From assembly GCF_030848395.1 (NCBI RefSeq), contig NZ_JAVDBT010000016.1, positions 1 through 64,000 of the forward strand: DNA of 64,000 bases. The letters are read 5' to 3'. Positions 57,590-64,000 of this stretch are shown piece after piece. The notes beneath the pieces were generated by a model that worked only from the letters and a program-made list of their open reading frames with translations, did no database searches and was not told the origin of the DNA. A program made the position numbers and the translations under genes. Each line of letters opens with the position of its first letter. Within the stretch, counting starts at the first letter, position 1. Source of the stretch: Pseudogemmobacter lacusdianii. GTDB lineage: Bacteria; Pseudomonadota; Alphaproteobacteria; Rhodobacterales; Rhodobacteraceae.

Positions 57590-58633
57590 GTGACCATACC
57601 GCTGTCTTTTCCGGTCGCCACCCCGCCCGATCTTTCCGGGGTAGAGCCCGACATGAAGGTGGGCTTCCTGCTCGCCCCACGCTTCACGCTGATCGCCTTG
57701 TCCTCTTTCGTAGATAGCCTGCGCCATGCCGGTGACGAGGCCGATTTCAGCCGTCAAATCTATTGCGCATGGCAGATTTTATCCGAGACCCCGGGCCAGA
57801 GTGTTGCTTCCTCGAGTGGCATCGAGGTTGTACCAAGCACAGCCCTGTCGCAGGCCGGTGACATCACCCATCTGGTGGTCGTTGGCGGGCTTTTACCTGA
57901 TTGCTACCATTTCGATCCGCCGACCCTGCAGTTCATTCGCGATGCCTACGCTCGAGGGGTCAGCATTGTCGGCCTCTGTACCGGCAGCTTCCTTCTGGCT
58001 GAATTGGGTCTGTTAGAGGGACGGCGCTGCGCGGTCCATAATGAGCATATTTCGGCGTTTCGCACGCTTTACCCTAAGGCGCTTGCGACGGCGGATGATC
58101 TCTACGTCTCGGACCGCGGTGTATTCACCTGTCAGGGCGGGACATCGGCCTTGGAGCTGGCCTTTCACCTGATCGATATCCACTGCGGCAAAGCGCGGGC
58201 GACGAAGGCGATCAACTCTCTGTTGATGCAGGGAAAATTCAACCACAGTCACCGCTTTCGCCCGCATGGGCATATGGCTGCATGCGGCAATCGTAAGGTG
58301 GAGCAGGCCGTTGAGATCATGGAGCGCCATTTGATCTCTCCGATGCCGATCACCGATGTGGCCCGCAGCGTTGGCTGCTCGACCCGCGAATTGTCGCGGC
58401 TGTTCCAAAAATATGGGGGGCAGACGCCAAGCGAGACCTGGCGCCGCATGCGCGTTGCGCATGGCCATTGGATGCTCCTGAACACCGAACGGAGCATCAC
58501 TCAGATCGCTTACGAATGCGGTTTTGCCGATTCCGCCCATTTCACGCGCTGTTTTAAAGACATCTATAAGACGCCCCCCAATGCCTATCGCATCATGCGG
58601 CGCGTGACGCCAAACACCACGATTTCTGGCTAA
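57590..58633 (+). CDS. GlxA-type AraC regulator with an N-terminal DJ-1/PfpI domain
   Basis: A 347-residue regulator. The N-terminal DJ-1/PfpI-like sensor (about 20-195) has VGFLLAPRFTLIALSSFVDSLRHA, GLLPDCYHFD and IVGLCTGSFLLAELGLLEGR with the elbow Cys. The C-terminal AraC HTH domain has PITDVARSVGCSTRELSRLFQKYGG and ITQIAYECGFADSAHFTRCFKDIYKTPPNAYR (second HTH). GlxA-type regulators often activate catabolism of choline, carnitine, arginine and related nitrogen compounds. It lies just upstream of an amino-acid ABC transporter operon and near sarcosine oxidase genes. Start is GTG at 57590 behind GGGGAAGAT. Confidence 0.9.
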   Translation: MTIPLSFPVATPPDLSGVEPDMKVGFLLAPRFTLIALSSFVDSLRHAGDEADFSRQIYCAWQILSETPGQSVASSSGIEVVPSTALSQAGDITHLVVVGGLLPDCYHFDPPTLQFIRDAYARGVSIVGLCTGSFLLAELGLLEGRRCAVHNEHISAFRTLYPKALATADDLYVSDRGVFTCQGGTSALELAFHLIDIHCGKARATKAINSLLMQGKFNHSHRFRPHGHMAACGNRKVEQAVEIMERHLISPMPITDVARSVGCSTRELSRLFQKYGGQTPSETWRRMRVAHGHWMLLNTERSITQIAYECGFADSAHFTRCFKDIYKTPPNAYRIMRRVTPNTTISG

Positions 58634-58743
58634 AGCTGGGCCACTTGGTCAGGACCGCAGGTCGCTCAGCCAGGCTGTCAGAAGCCCGCAGAAACGCGAA
58701 CCTGCCATCACACGCCCATAATCATCACGAGAGGATAGCGAGC

Positions 58744-58771
58744 CCCCGACTGGCAAGCCCCGACTGGCAAG
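58744..58771. repeat. Tandem duplication of a 14-nt unit
   Basis: Two head-to-tail copies of CCCCGACTGGCAAG in the leader region ahead of the ABC binding-protein gene. Probably a slippage product; a regulatory role is not shown. Confidence 0.8.
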
Positions 58772-58917
58772 CGCCGAGAGGACGCGATGTGCAGAACCAC
58801 GAAAAAATTGCGCCCCTCCGTTCAAAATTTCATCTGGAACGTTCAAGTCGCCGAACAACCTCTGCGCCAGACTACCTCAAAACCAACACCACACTGATAA
58901 CAATCGGGGAGAATAAA

Positions 58918-59817
58918 ATGCCGATCATGTCCAAAGTCCGCAGCAGCGCAAAGGCTGCAATTCTTGGCGCCGCTGCGCTGAGTTTCGCTCAGGCCGCGGC
59001 CGCAGCTGGCACCTGTGAAGGCGCCGAGCTGGTCGAGGATGGCAAGCTGGTCGTTGCCTATAACGGCGATATGCCCGGCACCGGCACCAAAGACGGCAAA
59101 CTCGTCGGGATCGACGGCGAGATCATGGGCATCGTCGCCGAGCGTCTCGGCCTCGAGATTTCTCCCCAGCTGATGGAATGGGCAGCCGAGATTGAATCGG
59201 TGAAATCGCGCCGCGTCGACATCATGCATGGCATGATGGGCTGGACCCAACCGCGCACCGAAGTCATCACGATGACCGACCCGATCTACTACGCTGGCTC
59301 GCTCATGACCCAGCGCAAAGGCGCAAATATCACCAGCTTCGATCAGCTGAAAGATCTGCGCGTTGCGACGGTACAAGGCTTTGCCCAAGCGACCGAGCTT
59401 GCGATCATCCATCCCGATGTCGTGCTTTACGAAACCGGCGATGCTGCCGTGCGCGATCTGGTCTCTGGCCGCGTGGACGTGATCTTCCTTGATCCGCCGA
59501 TGATGCAATATCTGAAGATCGCTCAGCCCGAGCTTGAGATCGAATCGATCCCCGTCACCGAACCCTTCGATCCCGAACTGGCCGTTATCACTGGCAAATT
59601 CATGGTCGTCTTCGGCATGTCGAAAGAAGCGCCGAAGCTGGAGAAATGCATCAACGACATCATCGCCGATCTGTGGGCGAACTGTGAGAACCTGAAAGTG
59701 GCAGCCACCTACGGCTTTGACGACAAGTTCTGGTTCACCCCGCAAGAGGCGAACCCGCGTCCGGGCGTTGACCGTCCGCAAGACTGGGCCTACCCGGCGC
59801 TTGGCGCCTGCAGCTAA
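58918..59817 (+). CDS. Polar amino-acid ABC transporter substrate-binding protein (family 3)
   Basis: A 299-residue periplasmic protein. Signal peptide: VRSSAKAAILGAAALSFAQAAAAAG. Family-3 segments: LVVAYNGDMPGTGTKDG, GIDGEIMGIVAERLGL, SVKSRRVDIMHGMMGWTQPR, VITMTDPIYYAGSLM, VATVQGFAQATELA and DLVSGRVDVIFLDPPMM. It differs from typical His/Gln proteins by GMMGWT in place of the MTIT box, so the ligand may not be a common amino acid. GGGGAGA lies before the ATG at 58918. First gene of an SBP-ATPase-permease-permease operon. Confidence 0.87.
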   Translation: MPIMSKVRSSAKAAILGAAALSFAQAAAAAGTCEGAELVEDGKLVVAYNGDMPGTGTKDGKLVGIDGEIMGIVAERLGLEISPQLMEWAAEIESVKSRRVDIMHGMMGWTQPRTEVITMTDPIYYAGSLMTQRKGANITSFDQLKDLRVATVQGFAQATELAIIHPDVVLYETGDAAVRDLVSGRVDVIFLDPPMMQYLKIAQPELEIESIPVTEPFDPELAVITGKFMVVFGMSKEAPKLEKCINDIIADLWANCENLKVAATYGFDDKFWFTPQEANPRPGVDRPQDWAYPALGACS

Positions 59818-60003
59818 GCAAATCTGACCCGTACCGGCCAAATCCGGTGCAACGGATCAGGGGCGGCGCGCCCGCGCGCCGCCCTCGCCCATTCGACCCG
59901 ACCGCTGAAAAACGCCTGCAAAAGACTTGGCCAGCGGACGCATGTCTCCCCAATGAATGGGAACGGGCAAATTCACGTCAACAGGTGCGACTTCGGGGTA
60001 AAG

Positions 60004-60777
60004 ATGACCGAGAACAAAGAATTGCTGCGGATTGAGGGCTTGAGGAAAGACTTCGGCACCCTGCAAGTGCTGAAAGACATCAGCCTGTCTGTCGGGCAGA
60101 GCAAGAAAGTGGCCCTGATCGGCCCTTCTGGTTCCGGCAAAACCACGCTTTTGCGCTGCATCAACCATCTCGAAAGCCCCACTGGCGGGCATATCTATCT
60201 CGATGGGGATCTGATTGGCGAAGAGAAGCGCGGCGTTCGCTATGTGCGCAGCTCAGCCGCGCGCTTGGCCCGTCAGCGGTTGGACATGGGGTTCGTGTTC
60301 CAAAACTTCTACCTCTGGCCGCATTTGACCGTGCAAGAGAATGTCGCGCTTTGCCCTTGGAAAGTGCAGGGCAAAAGCCAGAAAGAGGCAATGGATCTGG
60401 CCGAAGCCATGCTGGAAAAGGTCCATATGGCGCATAAGCGCAAAGAATATCCCGAAAGGCTCTCAGGCGGGCAGCAGCAGCGCGTAGGCATTGCCCGCGC
60501 CTTGGCCCAGCAACCCAAGATCATCCTCTTTGATGAGCCGACCTCCGCCTTGGACCCCGAGCTGGTGGGCGAGGTGTTGGGCGTTATCCAAGAGCTCGCC
60601 GCCGAAGGCCGCTCGATGGTTCTGGTGACGCATGAAATCCGCTTTGCGCGTGACGTGGCCGATGAGGTCGTCTTCATGGATGGCGGCCTTGTGGTCGAAA
60701 AGGGCGCGCCGGCTGATGTGATCGACAACCCATCGAATGAGCGCACCATCCGCTTCCTTGGCCAGTTGCGGGGCTGA
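60004..60777 (+). CDS. Polar amino-acid ABC transporter ATP-binding protein
   Basis: A 257-residue ATPase of the GlnQ/HisP class. Walker A IGPSGSGKTT (~38-47), Q-loop VFQNFYLWPHLTV, signature LSGGQQQRV, Walker B ILFDEPTSALDPE and VTHEIRFARDV. The ATG at 60004 is chosen because family sequence (LLRIEGLRKDFG) starts right after it. The frame is open to 59953 without family similarity. It follows the binding-protein gene after a 186-bp gap. Confidence 0.9.
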   Translation: MTENKELLRIEGLRKDFGTLQVLKDISLSVGQSKKVALIGPSGSGKTTLLRCINHLESPTGGHIYLDGDLIGEEKRGVRYVRSSAARLARQRLDMGFVFQNFYLWPHLTVQENVALCPWKVQGKSQKEAMDLAEAMLEKVHMAHKRKEYPERLSGGQQQRVGIARALAQQPKIILFDEPTSALDPELVGEVLGVIQELAAEGRSMVLVTHEIRFARDVADEVVFMDGGLVVEKGAPADVIDNPSNERTIRFLGQLRG

Positions 60778-60780
60778 TCG

Positions 60781-61446
60781 ATGGAACAATTCGGCGATTT
60801 ATTCACGCGCTCTGCAAGCCATCTTGAGGTTTTGCTGCAAGGCGCCGGCGTGACGGTGATGATCACCCTTGGCAGCTTCGTCATGGCGGTGACCATCGGG
60901 CTGGTGCTGGCTGTGGCGCGCACTTGGAAGATCCGGCCGCTGAATGCGTTGATTGCGATCTATGTCGAGGTCTTTCGGGGCCTTCCGACACTGACATTGC
61001 TCTTCATCTGCTATTTCGGCCTGACCTATGTTGGCATCAAGCTGAACCCGCTGCCTGCCGCGATCATCGGCCTTGGCCTTTCGGGTGGCGCCTATTGCAC
61101 CGAGATCTTCCGGTCCGGCATTTCGGCCCTTCACCACGGCCAGCGCGAAGCGGCAGCGGCCATTGGCATGACGCCGATGCGGGCGATGCGGTTCGTGATT
61201 TTGCCACAGGCTTTGCGCATCACCCTGCCCCCCTTGGGCAACTATGCGATCGGATTGATCAAGGACACCGCCGTCGCCTCGGCAGTGGCTGCGCCTGAGA
61301 TCTTGTTCCGCGCCCGGAACCTTTCGACGGAGACCTTCGACACGGCGCTGATCTACCTGCTGGTTGCGGTTCTCTACCTTGTTATGACCTTCCCGCTTGC
61401 GCGCTGGGTCGACCATCTTGAGAAGAAGCGGAAGGCCTGGCAATGA
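60781..61446 (+). CDS. Polar amino-acid ABC transporter permease
   Basis: A 221-residue permease with landmarks TVMITLGSFVMAVTIGLVLA, IAIYVEVFRGLPTLTLLFICYFGLTYVG (in part), GGAYCTEIFRSGISALHHGQREAAAAIGMTP (EAA loop) and the second-half helices. It lies 3 nt after the ATPase stop and overlaps the next permease gene by 4 nt. It would form a heterodimer with that product. Confidence 0.88.
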   Translation: MEQFGDLFTRSASHLEVLLQGAGVTVMITLGSFVMAVTIGLVLAVARTWKIRPLNALIAIYVEVFRGLPTLTLLFICYFGLTYVGIKLNPLPAAIIGLGLSGGAYCTEIFRSGISALHHGQREAAAAIGMTPMRAMRFVILPQALRITLPPLGNYAIGLIKDTAVASAVAAPEILFRARNLSTETFDTALIYLLVAVLYLVMTFPLARWVDHLEKKRKAWQ

Positions 61447-62144
61447 TGGAATATCTCGACCAATTTGCGGCCTTCCTCTCGGTCTATCCGGCGAAACTGC
61501 CGCAATGGGAAGGCGTGCTGATCCGCGCGATCAAGACAACGCTCATCGTGACCGCAGGTTCGTTCGCGGTGGCCCTTGTGATCGGTGTGTTGCTGGCCCT
61601 TGCCCGGCTCAGCAAGAATGCCCTCCTGCGCGGCATTGCGCGCTTTTACATCGAGATCGCCCGCGGCGTGCCAGCGCTGGTGATCCTGTTCTTGCTCTAT
61701 TTCGGACTGCCCCCCTTGGGCATCGTGATGGATGCTGTGCCGACCGCCATTCTTGGCCTTGGCCTGTCAACCGGCGGTTATGTGGCCGAGATCATCCGGG
61801 CTGGTATCGAGGCGACCCATAAAGGCCAGCGCGAGGCCGGCCTGACGATCGGCATGAGCAGCTGGCAGATCAACCGCTACATCATCTTGCCGCAGGCGGC
61901 GCGGATTTCGCTGCCTTCGCTGATGAACACGCTGATCACGGTACTGAAAGACAGCTCCCTCGCCTCGCTGATCACCGCGCCTGAGCTGATGCTGCGGGCC
62001 AAGGCGATCTCTTCGACCGACTTCCTGCCCATGCACATCTTGTTGTTGGTAGGCGCAATTTACCTTTGCCTTGCCATTCCTCTGTCGCAACTGTCGCGCC
62101 TGCTGGAGCGGAGGATGTTCTCGAAGCTCGGAAACCGCATGTAA
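61443..62144 (+). CDS. Polar amino-acid ABC transporter permease
   Basis: A 233-residue permease. TTLIVTAGSFAVALVIGVLLALAR, FYIEIARGVPALVILFLLYFGLPPLG (in part), GGYVAEIIRAGIEATHKGQREAGLTIGMSSWQ (EAA loop) and SSLASLITAPELMLRA. Starts with ATGATG overlapping the previous stop. Ends the operon; a strong terminator follows 9 nt later. Confidence 0.88.
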   Translation: MMEYLDQFAAFLSVYPAKLPQWEGVLIRAIKTTLIVTAGSFAVALVIGVLLALARLSKNALLRGIARFYIEIARGVPALVILFLLYFGLPPLGIVMDAVPTAILGLGLSTGGYVAEIIRAGIEATHKGQREAGLTIGMSSWQINRYIILPQAARISLPSLMNTLITVLKDSSLASLITAPELMLRAKAISSTDFLPMHILLLVGAIYLCLAIPLSQLSRLLERRMFSKLGNRM

Positions 62145-62152
62145 ATGCGCCC

Positions 62153-62185
62153 AAAGCCCCCTGCCGAAAGGTTGGGGGCTTTTTT
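62153..62185 (+). terminator. Terminator of the second amino-acid transporter operon
   Basis: AAAGCCCCC (62153-62161) pairs with GGGGGCTTT (62174-62182) and a T6 tract continues to 62185. It closes the + strand operon. Confidence 0.9.
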
Positions 62186-62387
62186 CGCATCTCTGCGCCT
62201 CGGTCAAAGCGGCGAGTTCACCCCTGCAGACAGATGTGGCCTATACCCGCTGGCCACTGAGTTTAGCGCAGCCCCGGATCGCGGCCCAGCGTCTTTAGCC
62301 CATCCTCTGTGACCCGATCACATCTTTCCCCTGATCCCAGACTGTCCGGTCATCTCCGGCCATCACGCCCAAGCTAAGGACTTTCAC

Positions 62388-63185
62388 ATGACACAAACCG
62401 CACTCCCCCGTGGGCGCTTTGCGCTGAACGATCGCGTGGCCCTCGTGACCGGAGGTGCCAGTGGCATTGGCCGCGCCTGCGCTTGGGCTTTGGTCGAACA
62501 AGGCGCGATGGTGGTGATTGCCGACCGCAACGCTGAGGCGGCTGACGCGGTCACCACCGCGCTGCGCGAAGCTGGTCACCAAGCGCAGTCTTTGGCCCTC
62601 GATGTAACCGATGCTGCAGCCGTTAAGCGTGAAATCGCTGCCCTCCCCGCGCGTTACGGATCACTGGATATCCTTGTCCATAGTGCGGGCGTCGGTGCAG
62701 AGCGGCTCTTTCTTGAGACCACCGCCGAGGATTGGGCCCGCATCACGGATATCAACCTGAACGGCACGTTTCATGTCGCTCAGGCCAGTGCGGCCTGCAT
62801 GGTGCGCCAGTCCTATGGGCGGATCGTGCTGATCTCATCGGTCGCAGGATTGCGCGGCGGCACCGGACGTGCGGCCTATGGCGCGACCAAGGGGGCGATG
62901 CTGGCCCTTGGCAAAGTGATGGCCGTGGAATTGGCCCCCTACGGCGTCACCACGAATATGGTTGCCCCGGGCGCGATCGAAACGGAGTTGGTGGCGCGCA
63001 TGCATGATGCCAAAACCCGTGAGGCCTATCTTTCAGGCATTCCGATGCGCCGCTATGGCACGCCCGAGGAAGTGGCCGATACCATTGCCTTCTTGGTCAG
63101 CGATGCGGCGGCTTATGTGAACGGGGTTGAGCTGGGAATTGACGGCGGTTTCATGGCCGCGGGCGTGATGAAAGAGGCGGGCTGA
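62388..63185 (+). CDS. FabG-like short-chain dehydrogenase/reductase
   Basis: A 265-residue classical SDR. Cofactor motif TGGASGIG (21-28), D47-type acidic/basic switch in IADRNAE, NAG variant HSAGVG, catalytic Ser in LISSVAG (~145) and YGATK (Tyr~158, Lys~162), and a C-terminal NGVELGIDGG. All catalytic residues are present, in contrast to the SDR at 11484. Substrate unknown; the nearby amino-acid transporter and sarcosine oxidase suggest nitrogen-compound catabolism. AAGGA lies before the ATG. Single gene with its own terminator. Confidence 0.9.
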   Translation: MTQTALPRGRFALNDRVALVTGGASGIGRACAWALVEQGAMVVIADRNAEAADAVTTALREAGHQAQSLALDVTDAAAVKREIAALPARYGSLDILVHSAGVGAERLFLETTAEDWARITDINLNGTFHVAQASAACMVRQSYGRIVLISSVAGLRGGTGRAAYGATKGAMLALGKVMAVELAPYGVTTNMVAPGAIETELVARMHDAKTREAYLSGIPMRRYGTPEEVADTIAFLVSDAAAYVNGVELGIDGGFMAAGVMKEAG

Positions 63186-63222
63186 GGGTCATCCCCCCTG
63201 CCCGCCTCGCTCTATCCGAATG

Positions 63223-63254
63223 AAAAAGACGGCGGATTGCTCCGCCGTCTTTTT
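63223..63254. terminator. Bidirectional terminator between the SDR and soxG
   Basis: Perfect 14-bp stem AAAAAGACGGCGGA (63223-63236), loop TTGC, TCCGCCGTCTTTTT (63241-63254). It serves both the + strand SDR gene and the - strand sarcosine oxidase operon. Confidence 0.9.
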
Positions 63255-63832
63255 CAAAATGCAGGGGAAGGCTCTTTGGCCGCTTGCTTCAGCCAATCGA
63301 CAAAATAGCGCGCGCGGCTGCGCTCGACCCCAGCCAGCAGACGACCCGGTTCAATATGGCAAAGGATGACGTTCACCTCTGCCACCAGTGTGCGCTTGGC
63401 ACTGCCCGGTGCGATCCCGCCAGCGTCCAGTGAGACAAAGCCGCCCCGACGCAGCAAGGCTTGCGGATCGGCACCGGAGATCTCGATCCAAGCGAGATGG
63501 TCGCCAAAAAGGCTGGCCGTGATGCGGCGATCGTCGAAGGCAGCATTGATGCGTGCGACCAGAGCCATTTCGGCCTCGGGCGCACATTGGATCACCCACG
63601 AGCGTGGAGAAAGCCAAATGGCCTGCAGGCCATCCTGTGCTACCATCGGACCAGCGCCCGTTGGAACCGTCAGACCAATGCTTGCCAGTTCGGCTGCCGC
63701 ATCATCATCGGTTGCCACAACCAAGACAGCCGCCAGATCGGCCCGGTCATGGATGTCATGGCGATGGACGCTTGCAAGGGCATGGCTGCTGCCATGCAGA
63801 TTGCCAAAGGCAGACTTTGCCAGAATGCTCAT
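63254..63832 (-). CDS. soxG: Sarcosine oxidase gamma subunit
   Basis: A 192-residue small subunit of heterotetrameric sarcosine oxidase, which oxidises sarcosine to glycine with transfer of the methyl carbon to tetrahydrofolate. Segments: AIWLSPRSWVIQ, DHLAWIEISGADPQALLRRG, VSLDAGGIAPGSAKRT and VILCHIEPGRL, with RSRARYFVDWL at the end. The ATG at 63832 overlaps the soxA stop (ATGA). It is the last gene of a soxBDAG-type operon. Confidence 0.88.
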   Translation of the reverse strand: MSILAKSAFGNLHGSSHALASVHRHDIHDRADLAAVLVVATDDDAAAELASIGLTVPTGAGPMVAQDGLQAIWLSPRSWVIQCAPEAEMALVARINAAFDDRRITASLFGDHLAWIEISGADPQALLRRGGFVSLDAGGIAPGSAKRTLVAEVNVILCHIEPGRLLAGVERSRARYFVDWLKQAAKEPSPAF

Positions 63833-64000
63833 TGCCGCAGCCTTTCGTTTTCGGGATCGTAGAAGACAGGCGATGTGATCCGGGCGCGGCTGGTGCGGCC
63901 GTTCGAGTAAAGCGTGACCTCCTCGCCCTGCCGTGCAAAGCCGCGTTCGATCAATGCCAGACCGATCGGATGGCCAAGCGTCGGACTGTCGCAGCCCGAG
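63829..64000 (-). CDS. soxA: Sarcosine oxidase alpha subunit, C-terminal part (cut by window edge)
   Basis: The last 56 residues of a protein ending in a TGA at 63829-63831. SGCDSPTLGHPIGLALIERG, EEVTLYSNG, RARITSPVFYDPENERL fit the aminomethyltransferase-like C-terminus of SoxA and place it directly before soxG. The bulk of the gene lies beyond the window. Confidence 0.85.
   Translation of the reverse strand, partial: SGCDSPTLGHPIGLALIERGFARQGEEVTLYSNGRTSRARITSPVFYDPENERLRQ

Overview
The window reads as chromosomal DNA of a GC-rich alphaproteobacterium, most likely order Rhodobacterales. The support is the mix of gene families: a C-P lyase operon with a DUF1045 protein, a heterotetrameric sarcosine oxidase, many peptide and amino-acid ABC transporters, and Tat-exported binding proteins. 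The genus cannot be fixed from sequence alone. No rRNA, tRNA or CRISPR array was recognised.

Layout. Positions 1-1.6 kb are the edge of a mobile element: a P4-type integrase and a truncated excisionase-like gene. 2.0-6.5 kb holds a porin-like protein, the ribosome-assembly GTPase RsgA and two uncharacterised proteins. 6.5-18.2 kb is a catabolic block: a frameshifted amidohydrolase, a peptide-type ABC transporter, an SDR, a crotonase, a class III CoA-transferase, a malonyl-CoA-synthetase-like ligase and a GntR/FCD repressor. Near-identical ATCGATTGT palindromes lie at three promoters of this block and point to one regulon. 18.2-26.1 kb is an amino-acid block: a His/Gln-type ABC transporter, a 3,5-diaminohexanoate dehydrogenase (Kdd), gamma-glutamyltransferase and an M20 peptidase. 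26.7-27.3 kb encodes a secreted Lys/Asp-repeat protein.

27.9-52.6 kb is a phosphonate region with two complete strategies. The first is one seven-gene operon (27.9-35.4 kb): an FAD amine oxidase, phosphonoacetaldehyde hydrolase PhnX, a four-gene 2-aminoethylphosphonate-type ABC transporter and a phosphonate-monoester-hydrolase-like sulfatase. The second is the C-P lyase pathway (40.0-52.6 kb): phnGHIJKLN, phnM, phnF, phnCDE1E2, a hexapeptide acetyltransferase and a DUF1045 2H phosphoesterase. Pho-box-like sites lie upstream of phnC and between phnM and the DUF1045 gene. Between the two parts sit an AraC regulator, a trimeric autotransporter adhesin made of pentad and hexad repeats, and a secreted PG_binding_1-like protein.

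52.7-56.2 kb is a compact, overlapping operon of GNAT, acyl carrier protein, cytochrome P450 and FAAL-like adenylating ligase. It looks like a small carrier-protein-based biosynthetic pathway with no product I can name, and its P450 lacks the usual ExxR motif. It is the best candidate for an undescribed system here. 56.3-64.0 kb holds an outer-membrane barrel protein, a GlxA-type regulator, a second polar amino-acid ABC transporter, a FabG-like SDR and the 3' part of a sarcosine oxidase operon, which runs off the right edge.
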